Source: Burkholderia sp. Ax-1719 (GTDB taxonomy: Bacteria; Pseudomonadota; Gammaproteobacteria; Burkholderiales; Burkholderiaceae). From it: DNA of 64,000 nt. The stretch lies in NCBI RefSeq assembly GCF_011753055.1, contig NZ_VWWJ01000012.1, positions 1 through 64,000 on the forward strand, in the 5' to 3' direction. Positions 52,544 through 61,204 of this stretch are shown one piece after another. The notes below the pieces were generated by a model. That model searched no databases. It was not told where the DNA came from and saw nothing but the letters and a program-made list of their open reading frames with translations. Made by a program: the position numbers and the translations under genes. Each line of letters begins with the position of its first letter. Positions within the stretch are counted from its first letter, which is position 1.

Positions 52544-54454
52544 TTACGGATTCGGCACGTACATCGGCATTGCTTCTTCCCAGAGCGTGTCGGTGATCGG
52601 ATGCTGATCGCTACCGTCTGCGTTCATCACCCAGTTCTGACCGTCGGGCTGGAAGCTGTTGTCGTAGAGTGCGAGTTCGTCACGGAAGCCATACGTACCC
52701 GAGCTATACGCGATACGGCCATCGTAGGTCCACACGGCATGGCCCTGGTTCGAACCGTCCGTCGTCAGGCGGCGCAGGTCGCTGCCGTCCGGCTTGATGG
52801 TGAACACGTCGTAGTTGAACTTGTTCGGATCAGTCGGATTTACCTGCTTGCGCGTGAACACGATCTTCGTACCATCCGGCGACCAACCCGGCAGATTGTC
52901 CTCGCCGGTCGTAAGATCCGTGGTCTTGCGCGTTTCCAGATCGAGAATACGCAGCCCCTTGTCCTTCTCGCTCCATACGCGATAGACGATCTGTTTGCCG
53001 TCCGGCGAATAGCTGGGGAAGCCCGCGTTTTCCGAGCCGTCCGTGAGCGCTTCGGCGTGGCTATCCATGCTGCCGTCCGTCTTGATGCGCACGATCTTGC
53101 CAGGGCCGCCCGCACGCGTGAAGAACCAGCTACCCACGCCAAACGCCACCCACTGGCGATCCGGCGACCAGGTCGGCTGGAACGCGCCCGCGAGCCCCTT
53201 CTTGACCAGATCAGGATTGAGGCCGCTTTGCGACGCATCGTAAATGCGCTTGTAGCCAGAGAGATCCGCATTCACGATGGCGATCGACGAATTGATCGCC
53301 TTCTCCGTGTAGACCAGTTGCTTGCGGTCGGCGGAGAGTTGCGGGAACACGTCGATATAGGTGTATTTCCAGCGCGGATCGAAACTAAAGAGCGGCGTAC
53401 CATTCGGATGCGCGGGACGGAACGAGACCTTTTCATAGACGATCTTCTTGCCGTCGTACGAATAATGCGGCGAGCGGATGCCCGTATCGCGCGTGGCGCG
53501 CACTTCGCCTGCGGTGGTGTAGAGCCCTTCCGTATCGCCGCCCTTGACGTGGTACGCGAGCGTCGTGTCGTTCAGATATTGCGGAAACACCTTGAAACCG
53601 GGCGTCGACGTGAGTTCGCTGCGTGCGTGCGTGGCCAGATCCACGGCGACGATCTGCGAGCTGACGTTATTGATGCCTTCGGGACGATGCGCGCCCCACG
53701 TCGATTCAACCGGCGTTTCATAGAAGGCCACGCGCTTGCCATCGGGCGACCACGTAGGCGAGCCTTCATCAAAACCGGCGCGCGTGGCAACCTGACGCCA
53801 GCCCGAGCCGTCCGGGCGAATCATGTAGATGCTGCTTTCCTGCGTGCGCTCCCAGCCCACCGGCAGATTGTGGCCGCGCCAGTCGCTGCCAATATCCGAC
53901 GACAGCGCAATCCATTTGCCATCCGGCGACCACGAAGGACGGAAGAAACTATGCGGCTTCGACGGATCAAACTTGATCCTGGCCGTCACGTTCTTCAGCG
54001 CGCCCGTGGCGATATTCAGCGTCCAGATGTTGGTCGTGCCGAAATCGTGCGCGCCGCGCCGCGACGAAACAAACGCAATAACGTTGGGATCGACGGGCGA
54101 GAACACAGCCGCGTCGTCAACGGCGATATGGTCGGTCAGCTTTTGCAGTTGCGAACCGTCGACTTTCACGCGATAAAGGTCCGATTCCCCCAGCCCTGCG
54201 CGCTCCGACGTGAATACGATCCACTGACCGTCCCTGGAGAACGATGCGTGATAGTCGAAACCCTGGGTTGCCAGCAGCTTGTGTTCGTCCGAGCCATCGG
54301 CGTTGGCGATGTACAGATCCGATGTGACAGGGCCGAGCCGGTTGAGCAGCAAGGTGCCTTCGGTGGCTGAAAGCGCTGGCGTCGAGAGCAGCACGCCATT
54401 CCCCGCGAGCGCCGCGCAAGCGGCGATATGCCTGAATTTAAGCTTGAATTGCAC
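52544..54454 (-). CDS. Periplasmic TolB-like PD40 beta-propeller protein
   Basis: A 636-residue precursor with a signal peptide (cut after about PALSA). The mature protein is a string of WD40-like PD40 repeats (SWSPDGKWIAL, TWSPDGKRVAF, SYSPDGKQIVYR, GWSPDGTKIVFT), enough for one large or two propellers. TolB itself is about 430 residues and part of the Tol-Pal operon; this one is longer and alone, so it is a different protein. Regulon element D lies upstream and an intrinsic terminator downstream. With the divergent Tsx-like outer-membrane gene it may form a surface or periplasmic system for substrate capture. No catalytic residues recognised. Confidence 0.8.
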   Translation of the reverse strand: MQFKLKFRHIAACAALAGNGVLLSTPALSATEGTLLLNRLGPVTSDLYIANADGSDEHKLLATQGFDYHASFSRDGQWIVFTSERAGLGESDLYRVKVDGSQLQKLTDHIAVDDAAVFSPVDPNVIAFVSSRRGAHDFGTTNIWTLNIATGALKNVTARIKFDPSKPHSFFRPSWSPDGKWIALSSDIGSDWRGHNLPVGWERTQESSIYMIRPDGSGWRQVATRAGFDEGSPTWSPDGKRVAFYETPVESTWGAHRPEGINNVSSQIVAVDLATHARSELTSTPGFKVFPQYLNDTTLAYHVKGGDTEGLYTTAGEVRATRDTGIRSPHYSYDGKKIVYEKVSFRPAHPNGTPLFSFDPRWKYTYIDVFPQLSADRKQLVYTEKAINSSIAIVNADLSGYKRIYDASQSGLNPDLVKKGLAGAFQPTWSPDRQWVAFGVGSWFFTRAGGPGKIVRIKTDGSMDSHAEALTDGSENAGFPSYSPDGKQIVYRVWSEKDKGLRILDLETRKTTDLTTGEDNLPGWSPDGTKIVFTRKQVNPTDPNKFNYDVFTIKPDGSDLRRLTTDGSNQGHAVWTYDGRIAYSSGTYGFRDELALYDNSFQPDGQNWVMNADGSDQHPITDTLWEEAMPMYVPNP

Positions 54455-54584
54455 TGCAAATGCCTCCTGGTTTTATCGGCGGCCGCTTGCCTTGGTGGTG
54501 TCACGGTATTGCCTCAATCGGGCAATCCGCATTGATTTGATCTGACTGCCCTTACACCGGTTAGAGGGCGCGGCTTCGATAGTA

Positions 54585-54644
54585 AGGTTAGCGACTTCCG
54601 CCCCGGCCGTCCCTGAACAAAACACACTTTCACTGGGACTTTTC
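54585..54644 (-). promoter_or_regulatory. Regulon element D and promoter of the TolB-like gene
   Basis: On the minus strand the 36-bp element runs from 54644 to 54609 (left part GAAAAGTCCCAGTGAAAG, right end TTTTGTTCAGGGAC). It is 30/36 identical to element B by hand alignment. At 19 nt further is TAACCT (54590-54585) as a weak -10. The start codon is at 54454. Confidence 0.68.
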
Positions 54645-54711
54645 GACGCCCCTCACGCACGCGAGCCGCGCCAGGCCTGGGGCGTACCCTCGCTCACTTT
54701 CAATTTATGTA

Positions 54712-54771
54712 GAAAAGTGCCAGCGAATCGGTCTTTTGTATAAGGGCACGCGAAAGGCCTTGACCTACCAT
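54712..54771 (+). promoter_or_regulatory. Regulon element C and promoter of the Tsx-like gene
   Basis: The 36-bp element is at 54712-54747 (left part GAAAAGTGCCAGCGAATC, right end TTTTGTATAAGGGC). The -10-like TACCAT is at 54766-54771, again 19 nt after the element. The start codon is at 54854. Confidence 0.68.
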
Positions 54772-54853
54772 CTCCGGCAGCCGGACACATCGGCTTTCCA
54801 TCGCTCGATGGATCAATAACGTGGTCAATAGAATACGTATAAGGCCGGAGACA

Positions 54854-55834
54854 ATGAAGACGACACGAAGCGCCTCATGCATGCCATCGATTCGCAAGTC
54901 ATTGATTGGCATTGCGATGTTTTGTTGTTTTGCCGAATTCGCTCACGCGGAGGTGTACACCGCGCCGAACGGATCCGCGCCACCGCAAACCGAGGAGACC
55001 CAACCCAACGGCGCCGCACCGACTGCCAAACAGATTCAGGCCGACGACGGCGCACCGCCGCTGGTCTGGAACGACACCTATGTGGGATACCGCTATGGCC
55101 GCGATTTCCACTATCCTGGCGTGCCCGACAAGGTCGCGCAGAACATCGGCTACCTCACCACGATTGGCGGCTTCCGCTACGGTAGCTACGCATTCAACGT
55201 CGATTATCTGGTGTCGAATTCGGCCAATCCGGAAGCCGGTGGCCCGTCGTCGGGCGGCGCGCAGGAAGTCTATAGCGTGGGCCGCGTCGAGTTGAGCGCG
55301 GGCAAGATTCTGGGCCGATCGGTGGGCTATGGTTTCGTGCGCGATCTGGGCGCAACCGTGGGTTATGAATTTGGCGTGAAGAACGATGCCTATGCGCAGC
55401 GCGCGCGTATGTTCGTGTTCGGCCCGACGGTTGAATTCGCCATTCCGCACGGCTTCTGGAACCTGACAGTGGGCGGACGCACGGAAAGCAATCACAACGG
55501 CATTGCCGGCGTGGATATCACCTTCCACACGGCCTGGCACATTGAAAGCTCATGGCTCGTGCCGTTCCGTGTGGCAAAGGTGCCGTTCGAGTTTCGCGGT
55601 TTCGCGAGCATGACGGGGCCGAAGGGCAAGGACGGCTTCAACACCGAAACCACCACGGAAATTCTCACACGTATTTCTCTGCTCGCCGATGTCGGCTCGT
55701 TCGTCGGGCATCCGCGCACGGCGTATGTGGGCGTGGGATATGAGTACTGGCACAACATGTACGGCACGCCGTCGAGCGAGACCGTCAGCACAAAGACCTC
55801 CGCGCCGATGGTGATGGCCGAACTGCACTTCTGA
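54854..55834 (+). CDS. Outer-membrane channel protein (Tsx-like)
   Basis: A 326-residue precursor with a signal peptide (GIAMFCCFAEFAHA, cut after HAE region). The N-terminal mature part is Pro/Thr/Gln-rich; then comes a barrel with aromatic-ended strands (VGYRYGRDFHYPG, GGFRYGSYAFNVDYLV, MVMAELHF at the terminus). The pattern of a slim 12-stranded barrel with DTYVGYRYG near the start recalls Tsx-type nucleoside channels and related outer envelope proteins. GGAG four to five bases before the ATG at 54854. It is under element C and divergent from the propeller gene, so it is probably a specific pore for the regulon's substrate. Confidence 0.7.
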   Translation: MKTTRSASCMPSIRKSLIGIAMFCCFAEFAHAEVYTAPNGSAPPQTEETQPNGAAPTAKQIQADDGAPPLVWNDTYVGYRYGRDFHYPGVPDKVAQNIGYLTTIGGFRYGSYAFNVDYLVSNSANPEAGGPSSGGAQEVYSVGRVELSAGKILGRSVGYGFVRDLGATVGYEFGVKNDAYAQRARMFVFGPTVEFAIPHGFWNLTVGGRTESNHNGIAGVDITFHTAWHIESSWLVPFRVAKVPFEFRGFASMTGPKGKDGFNTETTTEILTRISLLADVGSFVGHPRTAYVGVGYEYWHNMYGTPSSETVSTKTSAPMVMAELHF

Positions 55835-55864
55835 TCGCTATTCGAGCCTCTAAACCTGTAAACG

Positions 55865-55898
55865 AAAAGCGGCGACCGGTTTCCCGGCCGCCGCTTTT
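55865..55898. terminator. Bidirectional intrinsic terminator
   Basis: AAAAGCGGCG (55865-55874) pairs with CGCCGCTTTT (55889-55898), with an additional inner CGG/CCG pairing. A- and T-runs flank the stem, so it can terminate both the outer-membrane gene (plus) and the MFS operon (minus) that converge here. Confidence 0.85.
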
Positions 55899-55922
55899 TG
55901 GCGTTTCACAGAGGATGCGAGA

Positions 55923-57344
55923 TTACGCTTCCAATTGCTCCAGCACCTTGCCCTTGGTTTCGATGCCAAGGAAATGCACCGCAATTGCCGCGAGGAACGG
56001 CACGGCTGCGAGGATGTAGAACGCCACATCCAGGTGGCCGCCAATCATCGTCTTCGACACGATGGTCGGCGCGAAAATCGCCGCCACCTTCAGCCATGCT
56101 CCGCCCATGCCGCAACCCATGGCGCGGATACTCGTGGGATACAACTCCGGCGTATAAACGTAGGCGGTAATAAAGCCGCTAGCCAGCAGACCCAGCGCCA
56201 GCGCGCAGAACGACGCCACCACATAGACCGACATCGAATGACACACGCCTGCCAGCGCCAGCGACACCGCGCACAACAGGAACGACACGTTGATGATCGG
56301 CTTGCGGCCCACCTTGTCCACCAGCAGCGCGCAGGTGAGCGAGCCCACCACGCCCAGCACGGAAGCTGCCACGGCCAGATTCAACGCCAGTTGAAGCGGC
56401 GCGTGATAGAGGGTGCGATAAATCGTCGGCAGCCACGTCGAGAGACCGTACTGAATGAAGCCGCAGGTCATCCACAGCATTGCCACTGCCATCGTGCGCT
56501 TCAGATACGCGGGACCAAACAGATCCTTCATGCTGCGCTTCGGGTGGCGCTTCGCCATTGCGTCGAACTCAGCAGCGTTCGTGACAGGCGGCAGCGGTCC
56601 TTTAGCTGTGCGCTCGAAAGCGTGTACGGCGGCTTCAGCATCTACCAGGCGTTCGCGTTCGGCCAGCCAGCGCGGCGACTCCGGCACCAGCTTGCGCAGT
56701 ACGAAGAACAGCACCAGCGGCATGCCGCCGATAAAGTACATCGCCTGCCAGCCAAAGCGCGGCACGATCCATGCGCCTAGCGCATTCGACGCGAGCAGGC
56801 CAATCGGAAACACGATCTCGTAGAGGAGAACGAAACGTCCACGACCATGCGCGCGGCTGACCTCGTTGATATACGTTGCGGCAACCGGCAATTCGCCGCC
56901 CAAACCAAAGCCCTGGATCACGCGCAGCGCCGCAAACACCGCGAAGCTGGGCGCGAAACCGCAGGCAATGCTGGTCACGCCGATGATGCCCGAGCTCCAG
57001 GCAATTGCGCGCACGCGGCCATGACGTTCCGCGAGCCACGGAAACAGGAAGGCGCCGAACAACTGGCCCACCGAACCGGAGGCGATCAGAAAACCGATCT
57101 CCCACGGCGTGAGTTGCCACTTCTGGATCAGGATCGGCAGGGTCGCCGCAATGGCGATCACGTCGAAGCCGTCGAAGAACGTGGCAAGGCCGATCAGGAT
57201 ACGCGCGCGCACCTGCATGGCGTTGGTCGGCAGCCGTTCGAGGCGTGCGATGATCGAGCCGCGCGTAAGCGGTTCGCGCACGGGCGTCTCGTCGAGCGCA
57301 GCGGCAGCGCCGCTATGGCCGAAGGGTGTATCGAGGGTTCTCAT
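55923..57344 (-). CDS. MFS transporter (aromatic acid:H+ symporter type)
   Basis: A 473-residue carrier with 12 membrane segments. FFDGFDVIAIAATLPIL in helix 1 has the DGxD pattern of AAHS carriers for aromatic acids; motif A appears as PWLAERHGRVRAI; PESPRWL in the loop. It is the last gene of the operon on the right, 43 bp after the reductase gene, and probably imports that pathway's substrate. Confidence 0.9.
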   Translation of the reverse strand: MRTLDTPFGHSGAAAALDETPVREPLTRGSIIARLERLPTNAMQVRARILIGLATFFDGFDVIAIAATLPILIQKWQLTPWEIGFLIASGSVGQLFGAFLFPWLAERHGRVRAIAWSSGIIGVTSIACGFAPSFAVFAALRVIQGFGLGGELPVAATYINEVSRAHGRGRFVLLYEIVFPIGLLASNALGAWIVPRFGWQAMYFIGGMPLVLFFVLRKLVPESPRWLAERERLVDAEAAVHAFERTAKGPLPPVTNAAEFDAMAKRHPKRSMKDLFGPAYLKRTMAVAMLWMTCGFIQYGLSTWLPTIYRTLYHAPLQLALNLAVAASVLGVVGSLTCALLVDKVGRKPIINVSFLLCAVSLALAGVCHSMSVYVVASFCALALGLLASGFITAYVYTPELYPTSIRAMGCGMGGAWLKVAAIFAPTIVSKTMIGGHLDVAFYILAAVPFLAAIAVHFLGIETKGKVLEQLEA

Positions 57345-57387
57345 GCCTGTGGTCCCGTCCCGTATGTCGGTATCACTTATGGTGACG

Positions 57388-58626
57388 CTACGCGAGCGCC
57401 TTGCTGGTATCGACGAGCGCCGCGATATCCACCGCGCGGCCCTGGTTCATCCACTTGCGCGCAAGCTTCAGATCGCGTGCCGAATTGATGGCGATGACGC
57501 CGCGCAGATGTCCGTCTTCCACGAAGAACAGCGTCGCGCGCTTTTCTTCAAGGTTGCCGCGCAGCACCGGCGTTGCACCCGCCGGAATCTCGCCGAGAAT
57601 CTGCAGATTCACGTCGTACTGATCGGACCAGAACCACGGAATTTCTGCATACGGCGTCTTCACGCCCAGCACGGCCTTCGCTGCCGCGATCGCCTGGTTC
57701 TGTGCATTGGCCCACGATTCCAGCCGCACGCGGCGCTTGAGCCATGCGTTCGGATGATTCGCCACGTCGCCGCAGGCAAAAACATCGGAGTCCGAAGTCT
57801 GGCCAAATTCATCGACGACGATACCGTCCTGCACTTCGATGCCTGCTGCCTCGGCAATCGCCGTGTGCGGCGCGAGGCCGATACCGGCTACCGCGAAATC
57901 CGCGTCGAGCGTACTGCCGTCCGCGAAGGTCGCGCGCACGCCATCGCCGTGATCGTCGAGCGAAACGAGCTGCGCGTTCAGGCGGATATCCACGCCATTG
58001 CCGCGATGCAGATCAAGCAGGAATTGCGAAACCTCGTTCGGCAGCGAACGCGCACACAGACGCGGCGCGCCTTCGATCACCGTGGCTTCAACGCCCAGCT
58101 TGCGCGCCGTCGCCGCCACTTCCAGGCCGATCCAGCCGCCGCCCACCACCAGCACGCGCTGGCTGCGGCGCAGGCGCTCGCCCAGCGTGATCGCTTCGTC
58201 GAGCGTGCGCAGATAAGTCACGTGCGCGCTCTTCGCGATGCTGTCCGGCAACTTGCGCGCCGCGCCGCCCGTGGCGATCACGAGTCGGTCGTACTTCACT
58301 TCGCGGCCCGAGCGCGTCGTCACCGTGCGGTTGGCGCGGTCGATGGCGGTGGCGCAATCCGGCTGCCATGCCTCGATATCCAGCGCCGCGAATTCGTCCG
58401 GCTTGGCGATGCGCACCGTTTCGATATCGGCTTCACCGGCGAGCACCGCCTTCGAGAGCGGCGGACGCTCGTAGGGCAGATGCGTTTCGTCGGCGATCAT
58501 CACGAGGCGGCCCGTGTAGCCTTCCTGGCGCAGCGTCTTGACGACCCAGCCCGCGGCCTGACCGCCGCCGATCACGACGACGGTTTGCGGCGCGTCTACG
58601 GCGCCGGTTTGAATCGAATCGCTCAT
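57388..58626 (-). CDS. FAD-dependent ferredoxin reductase of an oxygenase system
   Basis: A 412-residue flavoprotein of the Rieske/P450 reductase class (AndAa, BphA4, putidaredoxin reductase). FAD site VVVIGGGQAAGWVV, NAD site RVLVVGGGWIGLEVA, and the second FAD contact VFACGDVANHP are present, with the family C-terminal domain (PWFWSDQYDVNLQILG). It transfers electrons from NADH to a ferredoxin. No ferredoxin or oxygenase gene is within the window; they may lie beyond the right edge. Its ATG overlaps the stop of the VOC dioxygenase gene (ATGA). Confidence 0.92.
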   Translation of the reverse strand: MSDSIQTGAVDAPQTVVVIGGGQAAGWVVKTLRQEGYTGRLVMIADETHLPYERPPLSKAVLAGEADIETVRIAKPDEFAALDIEAWQPDCATAIDRANRTVTTRSGREVKYDRLVIATGGAARKLPDSIAKSAHVTYLRTLDEAITLGERLRRSQRVLVVGGGWIGLEVAATARKLGVEATVIEGAPRLCARSLPNEVSQFLLDLHRGNGVDIRLNAQLVSLDDHGDGVRATFADGSTLDADFAVAGIGLAPHTAIAEAAGIEVQDGIVVDEFGQTSDSDVFACGDVANHPNAWLKRRVRLESWANAQNQAIAAAKAVLGVKTPYAEIPWFWSDQYDVNLQILGEIPAGATPVLRGNLEEKRATLFFVEDGHLRGVIAINSARDLKLARKWMNQGRAVDIAALVDTSKALA

Positions 58627-59585
58627 GATTTACGCTCCGTCATGAACTTGCCCTTCGGCGCTTCGGCGTTTTTCTGGCGACGCGTATTGCCGTCCAGACC
58701 GCCGTCGATGGCCCATTCCGCAAACACGGTCGGACCCGGTTCGAATTCGCGCGGCTCCCATTCGGGCGTGAGCTGGTCTTCATCGGCGTAATACTCGATC
58801 AGACCGCCCGCCGGATTCTTGAAGTACCAGAAATAAGCCGACGACACCGGATGGCGACCGGGGCCAAGCTGCGTAGTCCAGCCGCAACGGCTGATATGCA
58901 GGCCGCCGCCAAACACTTCATGAATGTCGCGCACCGTGAAGGCCACGTGATTCAGGCCCTTCTTGCCGTCGGGCAGTGCGAGCAGGAACAGGTCGTGGTG
59001 GCCGCCGTGCGGCGCGCAACGCATGAAGGCGCCACGATTCGGATAGCGATCCGACGTTTCGAAGCCCAGCACCTCGTGATAGAACTTTTCCTGCTCCGCG
59101 AGGCAATTCGTGAAGAACACCACGTGGCCCACTTCAACCGGTTCCGCACGTTCGTAGATGGGCGAAGGCGTATCGACGCGCAGCGTCTGGCCCCACACAT
59201 TCGACGGCGAACCCTGCACGTCGATCTCGCGCTTGCGCGTGACTTCCACGCGAATCGCCATGCCAGCAGGGTCGAAACAACCCACGCCAGTTTCATCGAC
59301 GTAATAGCCGGGCTGGCCTTTCAGGCGCTCACGCAGCGCGTCCAGTTCTTCGCGCGTGGCGACGCCCCACACCACTTCGCGCAACGTCGGGCCTTCCTCG
59401 AAAGCGGCCGGCAGCGATGCGTCGTTCGCATCCGCCACCAGCACGGTGCAACCGTTGAGCGTTTCGAAGCGCGCACGCGTTTCGTCGTGCGCGGTCTCCT
59501 TCATGCCCCAGTCCGCGAAAAAGCGACGGCAGGTGTCGAGGTCCGTCACGCCGTAGGTAATCTGTTCGATGCCGAGAATCGTCAT
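58623..59585 (-). CDS. Two-domain VOC protein, type I extradiol dioxygenase
   Basis: A 320-residue protein with two VOC domains (about 1-130 and 150-290). The second has the iron ligands of BphC-type enzymes at His154 (EVGHVVFF), His213 (LNHVAFTV) and Glu264 (LIEYYAD), in agreement with the usual spacing. It would cleave a catechol next to the hydroxyls. The N-terminal domain lacks such residues, as normal. C-terminal extension (about 290-320) is charged. Between an ALDH and a reductase gene in one operon, it is the presumed ring-cleavage step. Confidence 0.88.
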   Translation of the reverse strand: MTILGIEQITYGVTDLDTCRRFFADWGMKETAHDETRARFETLNGCTVLVADANDASLPAAFEEGPTLREVVWGVATREELDALRERLKGQPGYYVDETGVGCFDPAGMAIRVEVTRKREIDVQGSPSNVWGQTLRVDTPSPIYERAEPVEVGHVVFFTNCLAEQEKFYHEVLGFETSDRYPNRGAFMRCAPHGGHHDLFLLALPDGKKGLNHVAFTVRDIHEVFGGGLHISRCGWTTQLGPGRHPVSSAYFWYFKNPAGGLIEYYADEDQLTPEWEPREFEPGPTVFAEWAIDGGLDGNTRRQKNAEAPKGKFMTERKS

Positions 59586-59609
59586 GTTTCTTGCTCCGTG
59601 CGCGTGCGT

Positions 59610-61103
59610 TCAGGCGTTAGCCCAGGGCAGCGGCGCGTCGTTCAAGCCCCAGTAGAGGCTCTTTTGCTGCATATATTCGCGAATGCCAAGCCGGCCCTTC
59701 TCGCGGCCCATGCCGCTTTCCTTCCAGCCCGAGAACGGCGTGGAAATCGAGAACAGCTTGTACGTATTGATCCAGACCGTGCCCGCTTCGAGCTTGCGCG
59801 CCACGCGCCACGCGCGCTTGTAGTCGCGCGTCCAGATGCCGGCGGCCAGACCGAAGACGCTGTCATTGGCTTCTTCGAGCAGGGCGGCTTCGTCGTCGAA
59901 GGGCATCGCCACCAGCACCGGCCCGAAGATTTCTTCCTGGCAGATGCGCGCGCTATTCTTCAGACCTTCGAGAATCGTAGGCTGATAGAAGAAGCCGTCT
60001 TCGCGCTTGTCGCCTACCGGGCGCTCGCCGCCGCACAGCAGACGGCCACCTTCTTCAAGGCCGATGGCCACATAACGCTCGACCGATTCGCGGTGCTTCG
60101 CGGTGATGAGCGGCCCCATCTGCGTGTTTTCGCTGGACGGATCGCCCACGCGCAGCTTGCGCGCGCCTTCGACGAGACGCTTCATGAACGTGTCGTAAAT
60201 CGAGCGCTGCACAAAGAGGCGCGAACCCGCGATGCATGCTTCGCCCGACGAGCTGAAAATGCCGTACAGCACGCCATTGACCGCGTGATCGATATCCGCG
60301 TCTTCGAACACCATGGTCGGCGACTTGCCACCCAGTTCGAGCGAGACCGGCATGAGCTTGTCTGCGGCGATGCGCGCGATGCCGCGGCCCACTTCCGTGC
60401 CGCCGGTAAAGGAGACCTTTTTCACGAGCGGATGGCGCACCAGCACGTCGCCGATCACCGAGCCCTTGCCGGGCAGCACGCTCACGATGCCTTTCGGCAC
60501 GCCCGCTTCTTCGCAGATGCGTGCGAGCGCCAGCGAAATCAGCGGCGTGACTTCGGCGGGCTTCAGCACCACGGCGTTACCGCCTGCGAGTGCGGGCGCA
60601 AGCTTTTGTGCATCCGAAGCGATCGGCGAATTCCACGGCGTAATCGCCGCGATCACGCCAATCGGCTCGTACACGCTCATGGTCAGATAGTCGCCGCGCG
60701 AAGGCGTGACTTCTTCGTCCATGGTTTCGAGGCAGGCCGCGAAATAGCGGAAGGTGTTGGCGGCACTTGCCACCAGCACGCGCGTTTCCTTGATGGGTTT
60801 GCCGTTGTCGCGACGCTGCAGGTTCGCGAGTGCTTCGTGGCGCTGCATGATCAGGTCGGCGATGCGATAGAGCACCAGCGCGCGCAGATGCGGCTTCATG
60901 GTGGCCCATTCGCCATGCTTCCAGGCGGCGTGCGCCTTTTCGACCGCTTCGGCGGCGTCTTCAGCGCTCGCCGTCGAGACCTCCATGTTCAGCGACTGGT
61001 CAGCCGGATAAAGGCTCGCGAAAGGCGCGGCGCGGCCCTGGCGCCATTCGCCGCCGATCAAAATATCGCCGTTCGGGACGAGGCTCGTATCGAAGGGAGT
61101 CAT
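59610..61103 (-). CDS. Aldehyde dehydrogenase
   Basis: A 497-residue NAD+-dependent ALDH: Asn in PWNSPI, Glu in LELGGKSP, Cys in SSGEACIAGSRLF, and the NAD loop SFTGGTEVGRGI. Sequence type is that of betaine/hydroxymuconic semialdehyde ALDHs. The start at 61103 follows GAGAGACCTCTGAT; the frame is open for 21 more codons upstream without merit. In meta-cleavage pathways an enzyme of this sort oxidises the ring-fission semialdehyde. It follows the aspartate-dehydrogenase-like gene by 101 bp. Confidence 0.92.
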   Translation of the reverse strand: MTPFDTSLVPNGDILIGGEWRQGRAAPFASLYPADQSLNMEVSTASAEDAAEAVEKAHAAWKHGEWATMKPHLRALVLYRIADLIMQRHEALANLQRRDNGKPIKETRVLVASAANTFRYFAACLETMDEEVTPSRGDYLTMSVYEPIGVIAAITPWNSPIASDAQKLAPALAGGNAVVLKPAEVTPLISLALARICEEAGVPKGIVSVLPGKGSVIGDVLVRHPLVKKVSFTGGTEVGRGIARIAADKLMPVSLELGGKSPTMVFEDADIDHAVNGVLYGIFSSSGEACIAGSRLFVQRSIYDTFMKRLVEGARKLRVGDPSSENTQMGPLITAKHRESVERYVAIGLEEGGRLLCGGERPVGDKREDGFFYQPTILEGLKNSARICQEEIFGPVLVAMPFDDEAALLEEANDSVFGLAAGIWTRDYKRAWRVARKLEAGTVWINTYKLFSISTPFSGWKESGMGREKGRLGIREYMQQKSLYWGLNDAPLPWANA

Positions 61104-61204
61104 ATCAGAGGTCTCTCTGTTTCTAGTGCTGCGATGCGGTTCACGATATTGATCGCGCACACGCATCGCATTCCATCACGACAAAAAACGCTTGTTTTAC
61201 CGAA

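Larger units (their letters stand above)
54455..54853. other. Divergent intergenic region with two regulon elements
   Basis: A region of about 400 bp with no gene. Element D points left to the propeller gene and element C right to the outer-membrane protein gene, with 67 bp between them. Nothing else recognisable was found in the remainder. Confidence 0.6.

Noticed and set aside
50623..54370. Plus-strand open frames opposite the TPP enzyme and the propeller gene
   Set aside because: Same shadow effect of high G+C; the minus-strand genes have motifs, signal peptide and terminator.
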